From positions 1 to 32,913 of the forward strand of contig SUTS01000018.1 in NCBI GenBank assembly GCA_015152555.1: DNA of 32,913 nucleotides. Direction: 5' to 3'. A program made the position numbers and the translations under genes. Every line of letters starts with the position of its first letter. Position 1 is the stretch's first letter. Shown piece by piece: positions 7,512 through 18,343 of this stretch. Source of the stretch: Cyanobacteria bacterium SIG26 (GTDB lineage Bacteria > Cyanobacteriota > Vampirovibrionia > Gastranaerophilales > Gastranaerophilaceae). The notes under the pieces are model-generated. The model saw only the letters and a list, made by a program, of their open reading frames with translations. It did no database searches and was not told where the DNA came from.

Positions 7512-9071
7512 ATGTCTATAAAAATTCCAGCGATAAATACAAGTAAAATAAATTCAAGAAACCTTGTTAGGCAAGTAGCTAGCAATGGATTTTTACCTGT
7601 TATTGCATTGGAAGCTTGTGTTGAAGCCGGAAGAACATATCAAGCGTATAAAAGAGGTGGGTTTGATGAAGCTAGAGAGCGTATTACAGAAGAATTTTCC
7701 GGCGCGGTATTTTGGCTTGGCGGTGTAAAGGGTTTGAATTGGCTATTTGAAAAAATTGGTCAAAAAATAAATCATTTACCTAATATTAATGTCCCAACAG
7801 CAAGTGACGAAGTTCGTAATCCTTTACAAAATTATTTAGCTACAGAACGTAATGTAAAAAATGGTGCACAAATTTTAGAAAGCACGATGGCTAAATTTAA
7901 ATTCGTTAAAGTTATTTCAAGTGTAATCGTCGCAAACACTTTGATTGGGTTGGTTTTACCTAGAATAAACCAAGCCATTACACGTTCTTATCACAAAAAT
8001 AACCCATCAAATAATTTAGAAAGCAATAAACAAATTGTTCCACAACAACTTATTGCAACACCAACAATGGATTCTTTTTTAGCAAAAACGGATTTAGAGA
8101 ATGATAAAAAAAGAAATAATAAAGATATTTCATTTGGTTTTAACTGGTTAGAAATTGCAAGTAAATTTGAAAATGATAGAAATTGGCAATTGATATCCAC
8201 AGATGTTGGTACGTTCTCCGGTCGTGCAATTTCTGCAAGAAATAACGATGAAAGAGTTGAAATCTTAGTAAGAGATGTGGGTTCTATTTATTTCTATATG
8301 TTTAATATGAGCAACATGAACAGATGGTTAAACCAAATCGAACAAAAAGGCATTGGCTCAAGATTGGATCCTGTATCTGCAGAATTTGTGACGAAATATC
8401 TTGAAAATTACCTTGAAACATGTCAAGACAAAAAAGTCGGGGCAACTCAATTTGCACAAGAGGTTCTTGGTAAACAACAAGATTTATCTGACGCGCTTAA
8501 ATCTAAGTTCACCGGTGATAAAATTAAAATTATTAAATTAGAAGATTTCCAAAAAGAATTGAAGAATTTAGTTCCTGAAGCAGAATATGCAAAATTCGAG
8601 CAAATTGCTATAGAAATGTCAAAACTACAACCACAACTTCAAGGTAAGTCAAATCTTACACAAGGTCAAGTAAAAGACATTTTAGATGGTGGACATATTA
8701 ATAATCCGGAATTCTTAAAAGGATTTTATCAAAACAGATTTGGCAAATCGTTTATGCAAAAATATGAGTATGTTGCCCAAAGTGAATTAGATACTATTAA
8801 ACAAGATTTAATTAATTACGTAAAATCAATTATTGCAAATGCTCAAAAAACAAAATCCTCTGAAATTACCCAAGAATTATTGCGCAAAGCTTCTAGCCAT
8901 AATTTGAGAATGAACGCATTAAATTGGGGTGCAGGATTCTTGGTATCAGCAGCATTCTTGTCAACATTCATCCCAAAAATACAATATCAAATTACAAAAT
9001 GGAGAACAGGGTCTGACGAATTCCCTGGTACTGCTGAATATAGACAAGAACAAGCAAAATCAGTTGCTTAA
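7512..9071 (+). CDS. Large lineage-specific protein with two membrane segments
   Basis: 519 aa, not recognised. N-terminal region of about 130 residues with a hydrophobic stretch (FSGAVFWLGGVKGLNWLF), a membrane-like segment at about 133-155 (VKVISSVIVANTLIGLVLP), then a long polar domain of about 300 residues (rich in Lys, Asn, Gln) and a second membrane segment near 478-497 (WGAGFLVSAAFLSTFIPKI). This topology would place the central domain on one face of the membrane. The ATG at 7512 was chosen; an in-frame TTG at 7485 gives nine more residues, and neither has a good RBS. Its divergent neighbour (6495-7301) may belong to the same process. Confidence 0.7.
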   Translation: MSIKIPAINTSKINSRNLVRQVASNGFLPVIALEACVEAGRTYQAYKRGGFDEARERITEEFSGAVFWLGGVKGLNWLFEKIGQKINHLPNINVPTASDEVRNPLQNYLATERNVKNGAQILESTMAKFKFVKVISSVIVANTLIGLVLPRINQAITRSYHKNNPSNNLESNKQIVPQQLIATPTMDSFLAKTDLENDKKRNNKDISFGFNWLEIASKFENDRNWQLISTDVGTFSGRAISARNNDERVEILVRDVGSIYFYMFNMSNMNRWLNQIEQKGIGSRLDPVSAEFVTKYLENYLETCQDKKVGATQFAQEVLGKQQDLSDALKSKFTGDKIKIIKLEDFQKELKNLVPEAEYAKFEQIAIEMSKLQPQLQGKSNLTQGQVKDILDGGHINNPEFLKGFYQNRFGKSFMQKYEYVAQSELDTIKQDLINYVKSIIANAQKTKSSEITQELLRKASSHNLRMNALNWGAGFLVSAAFLSTFIPKIQYQITKWRTGSDEFPGTAEYRQEQAKSVA

Positions 9072-9113
9072 TATTTAGTCTATCTATATGACAAATTCTG
9101 AGAAATTATTGCA

Positions 9114-9119
9114 TATAAT
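9114..9119 (+). promoter_or_regulatory. -10 box of a predicted leaderless mRNA
   Basis: TATAAT followed by 6 nt (GATAAA) and then the ATG at 9126. Transcription would start at or within a base or so of the start codon. No ribosome binding site is visible, and no good -35. Confidence 0.5.
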
Positions 9120-9125
9120 GATAAA

Positions 9126-9803
9126 ATGGATGAGTTGTCGTTAGAACAGAAATACGTTGATTTTATAGAGGAACTTATAAGTCAGGTTGAGGTAATGTTG
9201 CCTGATGATGTAAATGAGCTGCAAAAAAATTATTTAATCAAGAATATAAAAAAATCTGCAACCTTAATGGCGACATCAATAGTTGATACAGAAGAATTTA
9301 ATATTTTAGATTTTGAAGGGCAATGTTTTTATATCCAAGTAATTGCGGAATGGTCTTTTCATAAAGAAATAGACTTATTTCGTTCAGGAATACCTCCAAA
9401 ATATTGGAAAGTCGTAATGCAAAAAATTTGGTATACTATGTGGGAAGTTATGTATGCTTGTGTAAAAAATGATGCTCCGCAAACTGTTGTTTTGACCTTG
9501 GTGGAACGTTTTGTAAATAGGAGTTATGAAGCTGCTGTTGAAGAGTTAAAAGATTATAATCTTATAGACGGAACTATAGAAGAACAAGCTAAAGAACAAT
9601 CAAATATCGATAAAATGGCACAAGAATTAAGAGTGGTAAAAAAGATAATTGATGGGTTTAAGATGTTTATAAAAAAACTCATTTTGGTTTTGGTAATTTG
9701 TGCAGTTGTCTCTTTCTTAATAATTAAATTAAAAACACTGGGTATAATATTGATAATGAGTTGGCTTGTAGCATTTCACTTAATCCCGACCGTGAAGAAG
9801 TAA
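9126..9803 (+). CDS. Protein with C-terminal membrane hairpin, unknown function
   Basis: 225 aa, not recognised. Mostly helical soluble region (1-175) with a Trp/Tyr-rich middle (PPKYWKVVMQKIWYTMWEVMY), then two adjacent hydrophobic helices at about 185-220 (LILVLVICAVVSFLIIKL and GIILIMSWLVAFHLI) separated by a short Lys-Thr turn. The protein is therefore anchored by its C-terminus. No RBS precedes the ATG; the -10 at 9114 predicts a leaderless transcript. Same direction as the gene at 7512 (54 nt gap), but with its own promoter. Confidence 0.7.
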   Translation: MDELSLEQKYVDFIEELISQVEVMLPDDVNELQKNYLIKNIKKSATLMATSIVDTEEFNILDFEGQCFYIQVIAEWSFHKEIDLFRSGIPPKYWKVVMQKIWYTMWEVMYACVKNDAPQTVVLTLVERFVNRSYEAAVEELKDYNLIDGTIEEQAKEQSNIDKMAQELRVVKKIIDGFKMFIKKLILVLVICAVVSFLIIKLKTLGIILIMSWLVAFHLIPTVKK

Positions 9804-9849
9804 CTTGTTTTGCGCAGAGGTGGATAAAGGGTGGGGTGATGGTAATTTC

Positions 9850-9873
9850 CCTTCCCCATCCGGGGCAGGGAGT
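9850..9873. repeat. Short CCTTCCCCATCCGGGGCAGG repeat, copy 1
   Basis: A 24-nt sequence matching 23138-23161 and, inverted, the 20-nt core at 25586-25605. It has a partial palindrome (CCCC-ATC-CGGGG) and sits just upstream of the prepilin promoter. Confidence 0.7.
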
Positions 9874-9883
9874 TTTTTTACTC

Positions 9884-9912
9884 TTGCCAAAATATTTACC
9901 CCTTGTTATAAT
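9884..9912 (+). promoter_or_regulatory. Strong sigma-70-type promoter of the prepilin gene
   Basis: TTGCCA (9884-9889), 17-nt spacer, TATAAT (9907-9912). From the -10 box through the poly-G tract the sequence is alignable with the 5' region of the autotransporter gene at 14594-14670. Confidence 0.8.
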
Positions 9913-9940
9913 GAATGAATAAGAATACGGAGGATGAAAT

Positions 9941-10852
9941 ATGGCAAAACGCAGATATAGTAACCTTTTCGGGGGGGGGGTAGCCTCTATTAGTCTTGTA
10001 ACAAGGCTTTCGACTATTCTCCGTAGTGTAAAAAATAACGAATTCTGTCATTTTGAGCAAAGTCGTCATCTTGAGCGGGGCCGAGAAGATGGGCGAAGCG
10101 GAGTGTGCCTGTTTAATGTGAGGCTCCGCGAAAGATCTCATATAAAAGCTGCGTTTACGTTGCCGGAAATTCTTATAACAATTGGTATAATCGGTATTGT
10201 CGCCGCAATGACTGTGCCAAATTTAGTTTTGAAATATCAGAAGTCTCGTGATTTAAATAGATTAAAGAAAGTATATGCGGAACTTGTTCAAGTTTTCCGT
10301 TCTGCTTCTCAACATGTAAATTTGTATTCTGTTGGTAATGATTGGGAAAATACTAATGAAGTTGTTAATGCTATAAAACCTTATCTCCATTATTCAAAAG
10401 CTTATGACATGGTAAATGTTTATAGCGCTTCAAAGAGTATGTGCTATGAGCCCGGTAAATTTGTCTCTAGTGTAAAAGGTTCCGGAAGTTATGTTTGGTT
10501 AACAAAAGTGGGTATATCCAATCCTATTGCAGGTAATACTGCATCAATTCTTTTAAATAATGGTGCGTGTGTTGGTTTTAATAGACAAGGAAAAACGGAT
10601 AGAACAATTATTTTAGATATAAATGGGCCAAGTCAACTCCCCAATATGGTAGGAAAAGATGTGTTTTTTTATATGATAAATAAAGATAATATGTTACTGC
10701 CTAAAGGTTTTGATTTGAAATATTCTCAAATAACATCATCTTCAAGTTCAGGACATGGGTGTGCTTGTGATAAGGTAACTAAAAAATGTGGTGCCGGAAT
10801 GTATTGTGCCGCAAGAATATGGCGTGATGGTTGGCAAATAAATTATTATTAA
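9941..10852 (+). CDS. Type IV pilin/pseudopilin-like protein with poly-G tract and repeat-derived leader
   Basis: 303-aa frame, open as sequenced. The prepilin signature begins near residue 70: KAA, then FTLPEILITIGIIGIVAAM and TVPNLV, with Glu at +5 and one hydrophobic helix; cleavage would be before FTLPE. The globular C-terminus has DINGPSQLPNMVGKDVFFY and ends CAARIWRDGWQINYY, typical of this lineage's prepilin proteins. ATG at 9941 has an optimal RBS (CGGAGGA). Codons 11-13 and part of 14 form a 10-G tract (9971-9980); 9 or 11 G would give a stop within five codons. Residues of about 36-67 are encoded by a GTCATTTTGAGC-type repeat, giving an abnormally long leader. An in-frame GTG at 10118 would instead give the normal-looking leader MRLRERSHIKAA, but has no RBS. 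Exported and surface-assembled if processed. Confidence 0.85.
   Translation: MAKRRYSNLFGGGVASISLVTRLSTILRSVKNNEFCHFEQSRHLERGREDGRSGVCLFNVRLRERSHIKAAFTLPEILITIGIIGIVAAMTVPNLVLKYQKSRDLNRLKKVYAELVQVFRSASQHVNLYSVGNDWENTNEVVNAIKPYLHYSKAYDMVNVYSASKSMCYEPGKFVSSVKGSGSYVWLTKVGISNPIAGNTASILLNNGACVGFNRQGKTDRTIILDINGPSQLPNMVGKDVFFYMINKDNMLLPKGFDLKYSQITSSSSSGHGCACDKVTKKCGAGMYCAARIWRDGWQINYY
9971..9980 (+). repeat. Poly-G(10) tract, candidate phase-variation site
   Basis: Ten G, starting exactly 30 nt after the A of the ATG. With 10 G the frame reads GGG GGG GGG GTA GCC and stays open; 9 G gives an immediate TAG; 11 G gives GGT AGC CTC TAT TAG. Confidence 0.8.
10047..10140. repeat. GTCATTCTGAGC-family repeat inside a coding frame
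   Basis: Contains GTCATTTTGAGC (10047-10058) and GTCATCTTGAGCGGGG (10065-10080), then a GC-rich stretch ending GAAAGATCTCAT. These correspond to the edges of the element at 25187-25375 (GTCATTCTGAGCGGG ... GAAGAATCTC). It is in frame with the prepilin gene. Confidence 0.6.
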
Positions 10853-10874
10853 ATGTTGAAAAATGCGCAAAAAA

Positions 10875-10898
10875 AAACCCTTTCTTAAGAAAGAGTTT
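10875..10898. terminator. Hairpin downstream of the prepilin gene
   Basis: Perfect CTTTCTT/AAGAAAG core (10880-10893) extended by AAAC/GTTT. An A-tract lies on its left, so the best U-run is on the minus strand, where no gene needs it. On the plus strand it is followed by a weaker T-rich stretch (CTTTTTC). Confidence 0.5.
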
Positions 10899-11118
10899 GG
10901 AATCTTTTTCAATTCCTCGTGTAGAAGGTTAGTGTGTAGTAGGTAGTGTTTAATTTATGTCTCGTGTTTATTTAATCGATTTAATTGCTTATCGCTTACA
11001 TATTAATAAAGTATTTTTGGAGTATATAATTGCTATATCTATAACATGTTGTTACAATACTTAATAGAATATTTTTTACACTTATTCTGGATAACTTTTG
11101 TAGTAAAATGTACTTGTT

Positions 11119-12156
11119 ATGGAAAAGAAAACATTATTTAGTGAACAAATAGTAAATATTGGCGCGGATTGTGTCGAAGATAATTATATTATGGCGATTG
11201 AATCAAGTTGTGACGAAACAGCTTGTGCTATTGTTAAAAACGGGAGAGAAGTTGTTGCAAATATTGTAGCTTCACAGATAAAAACGCACGAGAAATTTGG
11301 TGGAGTAATTCCTGAAATTGCGGCTCGTGAACATTTAGATTCAATAAATATTGTTGTAGAGGAAGCATTTGAACAATCTGGATTAACACCTTCAGATATT
11401 ACGGCTTTTGCAGGAACCGTAGGCCCTGGGCTTGTCGGTTGTTTGCTAGTTGGTTTAAATGCTACAAAAACTTTGGCATTGGTTCATGACAAACCGTTTA
11501 TTGGTGTGAATCATTTAAACGCACATCTTTGTGCAAATTATATTGATACAGATTTAAAACCTCCATTTATGGCGCTTTTAGTAAGTGGTGGCCATACGCA
11601 AATAATTGATGTTGAATCATATTCAAAACAAACAATTATTGGTGAAACTATAGATGATGCTGTTGGGGAGGCTTATGATAAAGTTGCGCGATTAATTGGT
11701 TTGCCATATCCGGGAGGTCCAAGATTGGATAAATTAGCGCAAGAGGGTAATCCAAAAGCGTTTGAGCTTCCTGAAGGTAAAGTAGAGGGGTATAATTTCA
11801 GTTTCAGTGGTTTAAAGACTGCTGTTTTGCGACTTGTAAAATCTTTCGACGGTAAAGATTTACCTGTAAATGATATTTGTGCAAGTTTTCAAGAGTGTGT
11901 ATCAAAGACTTTGGTTAAAAAGTTGAAAAAAGCGGTGGAAGAACGCGGATATAAGCAAGTGGTAATTGCAGGTGGTGTTGCTGCAAATTCAGAAATTCGT
12001 AAAAAGGTATTTGATTTGGAAAACGAGGGGTATAGGGTTTGCGCTCCTGCTATGAAGTATTGTACGGATAATGCTTCGATGGTGGCTTCTTGCGCGTATT
12101 TTAATACCAATACTTTTGATGATATTGATGTTGAAGTATTTTCGCGCGTTAAATAA
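11119..12156 (+). CDS. tsaD: tRNA N6-adenosine threonylcarbamoyltransferase TsaD
   Basis: 345 aa. Transfers the threonylcarbamoyl group to A37 of tRNAs that read ANN codons, working with TsaB/TsaE. ASKHA-fold signatures: MAIESSCDETA, GGVIPEIAAREH, the metal site HLNAH (family HxxxH), LLVSGGHTQII, GETIDDAVGEAYDKVARLIG, a PYPGGPRLDKLA segment, FSFSGLKTA, GGVAANSEIR and YCTDNASMVA. The family usually starts close to the IESSCDET motif; here about 24 residues precede it. An internal ATG at 11191 would remove them but has no better RBS. A TAAAAT box at 11104-11109 lies 9 nt before the ATG, suggesting a very short or absent leader. Confidence 0.95.
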   Translation: MEKKTLFSEQIVNIGADCVEDNYIMAIESSCDETACAIVKNGREVVANIVASQIKTHEKFGGVIPEIAAREHLDSINIVVEEAFEQSGLTPSDITAFAGTVGPGLVGCLLVGLNATKTLALVHDKPFIGVNHLNAHLCANYIDTDLKPPFMALLVSGGHTQIIDVESYSKQTIIGETIDDAVGEAYDKVARLIGLPYPGGPRLDKLAQEGNPKAFELPEGKVEGYNFSFSGLKTAVLRLVKSFDGKDLPVNDICASFQECVSKTLVKKLKKAVEERGYKQVVIAGGVAANSEIRKKVFDLENEGYRVCAPAMKYCTDNASMVASCAYFNTNTFDDIDVEVFSRVK

Positions 12157-12195
12157 TCTTGTTACAATGGTTTACTCCCCACTTGATTAGTTTTT

Positions 12196-12225
12196 TTGTT
12201 GGTGATAGTATCGACATGTTATAGT
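12196..12225 (+). promoter_or_regulatory. Promoter of gap
   Basis: TTGTTG (12196-12201), 18-nt spacer, TATAGT (12220-12225), 37 nt before the start codon, with AAGGAG in between. Confidence 0.55.
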
Positions 12226-12255
12226 AGAGAAATGTTACACAATAAGAAGGAGTAA

Positions 12256-13266
<1,011 letters not shown>

Positions 13267-13290
13267 TTTATAGTTTAGTTAAAGGCTTAA

Positions 13291-13318
13291 AAGCACTCGC
13301 GGTTTGCGGGTGCTTTTT
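13291..13318 (+). terminator. Terminator of gap
   Basis: AAGCACTCGC-GGTTT-GCGGGTGCTT stem-loop (one T.G pair) running into T5. Confidence 0.92.
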
Positions 13319-13349
13319 AATTTGTGATTATAAAAAAGTTAAAAATTTA

Positions 13350-14483
<1,134 letters not shown>

Positions 14484-14558
14484 TCATGAATAAATTAGGA
14501 CGTAATAGCTTGTTTGTTGGTTATAAATGTTAAGAGGTATTAATAAATCATTTGTAGG

Positions 14559-14599
14559 TTGAAGACATGTAGAAAAAATGTTATAATGATTATTATAAT
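14559..14599 (+). promoter_or_regulatory. Promoter(s) of the autotransporter gene
   Basis: TTGAAG (14559-14564), 17 nt, TATAAT (14582-14587). A second TATAAT at 14594-14599 is at the position equivalent to the prepilin -10 (36 versus 34 nt before the ATG). Confidence 0.65.
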
Positions 14600-14629
14600 G
14601 TGAATTAAGAATAACAGAGGAGATGGAAT

Positions 14630-17600
14630 ATGGTGAAATTCAATAATAGCAAGCGTTTAGGGGGGGGGGGTAACCCTTAAAGCCTTATCTCTAGCGGCTT
14701 TGGTAGGGATTATAAGTTTAGGTGGTGCGCAAAAAGCTCAAGCAGAAACAACTCCTACATTAGGCGAAAAGAGTGCTTACACTATTAAAACAGGCTCTGA
14801 AACTGATTACACATATAAAACTACAGATGTTGATGGTGTAAATAGCTATCACAAAATCGAATTAAAAACCCCTTTATCTTCATCAAACTCAATCACTTGG
14901 ACAGAAGCGACTTCTGCGGGAGCAAATACTATTAGTGTACAACTTCCTCATAATGATGATTCTGCAAATCCTGAAATCAAATATTATACTTACTCTTACA
15001 CAAAACCCTCTGATTACACCACAGCAACAGACCGTGTAACAGATATATCAACTGCAAATGTTGATAAAGTCTTGTTTCAAGGCTTGTCCTCAAGTGATAG
15101 TGGTGGTGCGATATACAATACTGCTGATAATTCAAACGTAAATATAAATGCTGATTTCATAGGTAACTATGCTCGGTCTGGAGGTGCGATTAGTAATTAT
15201 GGTAAGATTGGTGATATAACAGGCGGGTTTATTGATAACTGTAGCGGAGCGATTTCTAACTTAGGAACCATAAATTCTATCACTGGTGATTTTATAAGTA
15301 ATTATGAGCAGGGTGACTATGTTTGGGGCGGAGCGATATATAATGGGTATGCTGCTTCAATCGGAACTATAAATGGGAATTTTGTAAATAATCGTATATT
15401 ATCAAATGCAGCTTATGAATTACATGGTGGTGCCGTTTGGAATGGTAATCGGGGTGGAATTATTACAACTCTTACAGGGAATTTTATTAAAAATTCTGCA
15501 AGAGTTGTAGATGGTATTGATCCATCAGGTGGTGCTGATATGCTAGCTGGTTCCATTCTTCAAGGGGGTGCTGTATATAATAATGCAACAATAGTTTCGT
15601 TATTAGGTGATTTTATTGATAACGACGTATCATATAGTAGTCGTAGTTGGTTTACTGGATTCGCATCAGGTGGTGCTATTTATAATGATAAGAATGGGGT
15701 TATTACAAATCTAGCTGGGGATTTTATTAAAAATTATGTGTCTGGGAAAATGGAATTTCACTCTAGTGGAACCGAAGGAGGGGCGCTTTTTAATAGCGGC
15801 GAAATTAATACTATCAGGGGTGCGTTTATAGAAAACTATGTATTAAATTATTCTGATGACGAATGGTTTAATGCAACAGGTGGTGCAATATCAAATAAAG
15901 GTAATATAAATCTTATTGTTGGTAATTTTATTGGAAATCATCTTGATTCAATTGTCAAACCTAATGGTTTGGGTAACCAAAATGGAATAAGCAGAAGCGG
16001 AGGTGCCATTTTTAATTCGGGAGAAATAAATAAGTTAGAAGGCTCTTTTATAAATAATTATGTTACTGCTAATATTTGCAATACTTTAGGTGGGGCAATT
16101 TCTAATTATGGCGCAATAGGTTCAAAAGATGCCGAGGGGAATCTTATTGGAGGGATTACTAATTCATCATTTATAAACAACTATGCTAAATCAGAATCTG
16201 GTACGGCACAAGGTGGTGCAGTTTGGACAAATAATGATTTGAACTTTATCTCAGACAATGGAATAACAGAATTTACAGGAAACTACACAGAATCAGCAGG
16301 CGTTAAAGACGATAACGCAATATGGGTTAATTCGACCAGTGCGACTTTAAAGTTTGAGCTTAAAAATAACGGTAAAACTATCTTAAACGATAACATTGAT
16401 GGCGCTACTTCATCCTCAACAGATAATGAGGGAAATACTGTTATTGATGGTTACAATGTTGACATTACAGGGGATAACACAGGTACATTCTATTTGTTCA
16501 ATGATATTCGTAATGCGGATGTGTCGTTTGCAAACGCAACTGTTAATACTATAAACAACCAAGTTTATGTAAATAATTTTAATTCATTAACAATCAATGC
16601 TGACACAAACTTCGTAGCAGATGTTGATTTAGAAGCCCAAACTATGGATAGATTCACCGCAAATTCATATGGTCAACATCAAGGCAAATTAAACGTTGTA
16701 GGTATGAACCTATTAACAGACGCTCCTGAAGATAGAGAGGTTACAGAAATCTATTTTGCTCAACAAGGGTTAAAAGACAACGTAGCTTACGGTGGAGCTG
16801 AACTTCCGCACGACAACTACCAAACAACATTCTACACCCCAATATACAAATACAACGCAATCTATGACAACCGTGAAGATGCAGGTTACTTCATGTTCAC
16901 AAAAGGTGACAAAATTTTTGTTCCAACCCCAGATTCAGGTACAAATGGCGGAGGCTCAACAGGCGGAGGAACAAGCACACCTATTGTTACTCCATCAGGC
17001 AACCCTTCTGATGCGTTTAACCCTGCTGTTTTAGGTTCTTCTACTTCAGCAACGGTTGGTGCACTAGGTACAATGAACACTACAATGCATTACGCATTCC
17101 AAAACGCAGAAAACTTTATGCATATACCGTACCTTGAACGTATCGCACACCGAGACAGAAACAAATATGCGCTATCTCCAACAGGGGATGCTACAGATGT
17201 GGGTACATTCTCACCACTATTTAACAAAAAAGACTATGGTAGCGCTTGGGTAAAACCTTATGCAACATTCGAAAACGTTGCACTAAAAAACGGCCCAAAA
17301 GTAAGCAACATTACATACGGAACATTAATCGGGTTTGATACAGATATCGAATCTATTAAAAGAGGTTGGGATAGAACCTTCACAGGCTATATCGCATACA
17401 ACGGCGCATCTCAACGCTACTCTGGTGTTGATTCTTACCAAAACGGTGGCTTAATCGGTGGAACAATGACTCTTTACAAAGGTAACTTCTTCAACGCCAC
17501 AACCTTGAGTGTTGGTGCTAACGTTGCAAGCAACTCAACAATGTATGGAAATGATAACTACACAATGCTTTTAGGTGGTATCGGTAACAAAGCCGGTTAC

Positions 17601-18182
17601 AACTTTGAAATTAAAGAAGGTAAATTAATCTTCCAACCAAGTATGTTGGTTTCATACACTTGGGTAAATACATTTGATTATACAAACGCAGCAGGCGTAA
17701 AAATTGAAAACGATCCACTTCATGCAATCCAATTAGCTCCAGGGGTGAAACTTATCGGAAATACTAAAAACGGCTGGCAACCTTATATCGGCGTCAATAT
17801 GGTATGGAATTTGATGGGTAAATCAGATGCAACAGCAAACGGTGTAAGACTTCCTGCAATGAGTATTAAACCATACGTTCAATACGGTGTTGGTGTTCAA
17901 AAACGATTCAAAGATCACTTTATGGGCTTTGGACAAGTTATGGTTCACAGTGGCGGCCGTAATGGTGTAAGTATTAACGGTGGCTTTAGATGGGCGCTTG
18001 GACACGATTGCAACTGCCAAAAAGTTGAAGGCAAAGGATTGTTTAAATTTGCTCGTAAAAACAAAGAAATCGAAGCTCAACCATACGATATGATGTATCG
18101 TGGCAACCAACAATTTGGGTTATACAATCGCAAAGTTATAAAACAGCTTGCGTCTGTTGAGCGTACAAAAGCGATGAAGTAG
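14630..18182 (+). CDS. Pmp-like autotransporter adhesin, frame closed by poly-G tract (phase-OFF)
   Basis: The ATG at 14630 has a good RBS (AGAGGAGAT). It opens MVKFNNSKRL, then an 11-G tract, then stops at TAA 14678-14680. The main frame (about 1160 codons from 14700) is in another phase. One G less joins them and gives LGGGVTLKALSLAALVGIIS, a complete signal peptide ending AQKAQA before ETTP. Numbering from 14700: about twelve GGA[IVL] units, most followed by FIxNY-like FxxN motifs (about 135-505), a beta-helical passenger as in Chlamydia Pmps; a Gly-rich linker (about 749-760); an autotransporter beta-barrel (about 847-1100, starting GSAWVKPYATFE, ending GGFRWALG). Unusually, about 59 more residues, Cys/Lys-rich (CNCQKVEGKG), follow the barrel. 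Strong terminator downstream. The gene is intact apart from the tract, so it is probably switchable and not dead. Surface-exposed if expressed. Confidence 0.88.
14660..14670 (+). repeat. Poly-G(11) tract, candidate phase-variation site
   Basis: Eleven G, starting 30 nt after the A of the ATG, exactly as in the prepilin gene. 10 G (or 13, 7) opens the frame; 9, 11 or 12 G hits TAA at once. An assembly homopolymer error cannot be excluded from one sequence. Confidence 0.8.
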
Positions 18183-18208
18183 TAAAGTTGTTTAGATTAA
18201 ATATAGAG

Positions 18209-18237
18209 CAGGCGCAGCCTATGGCTGCGCCTGTTTT
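18209..18237 (+). terminator. Terminator of the autotransporter gene
   Basis: Perfect 11-bp stem CAGGCGCAGCC / GGCTGCGCCTG with a TAT loop, followed by TTTT. Confidence 0.93.
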
Positions 18238-18343
18238 ATTCTTCTTATTTTTTTATTGTATGTTTTCAATGCCTTGAATAAAAGTTTTGTTTGTTATAAA
18301 CTTTTCTTGTGTAAATTTTATACTTAAGAGAAGGAGAACTCAC

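Noticed and set aside
14700..14702. TTG at 14700 as the true autotransporter start
   Set aside because: No RBS, and it lies inside a signal peptide whose natural beginning is upstream of the poly-G tract.
15102..16230. GGAIxN repeats as a recombining DNA repeat
   Set aside because: The repeats are conserved at protein level only; nucleotide copies are too diverged to suggest ongoing DNA-level expansion.
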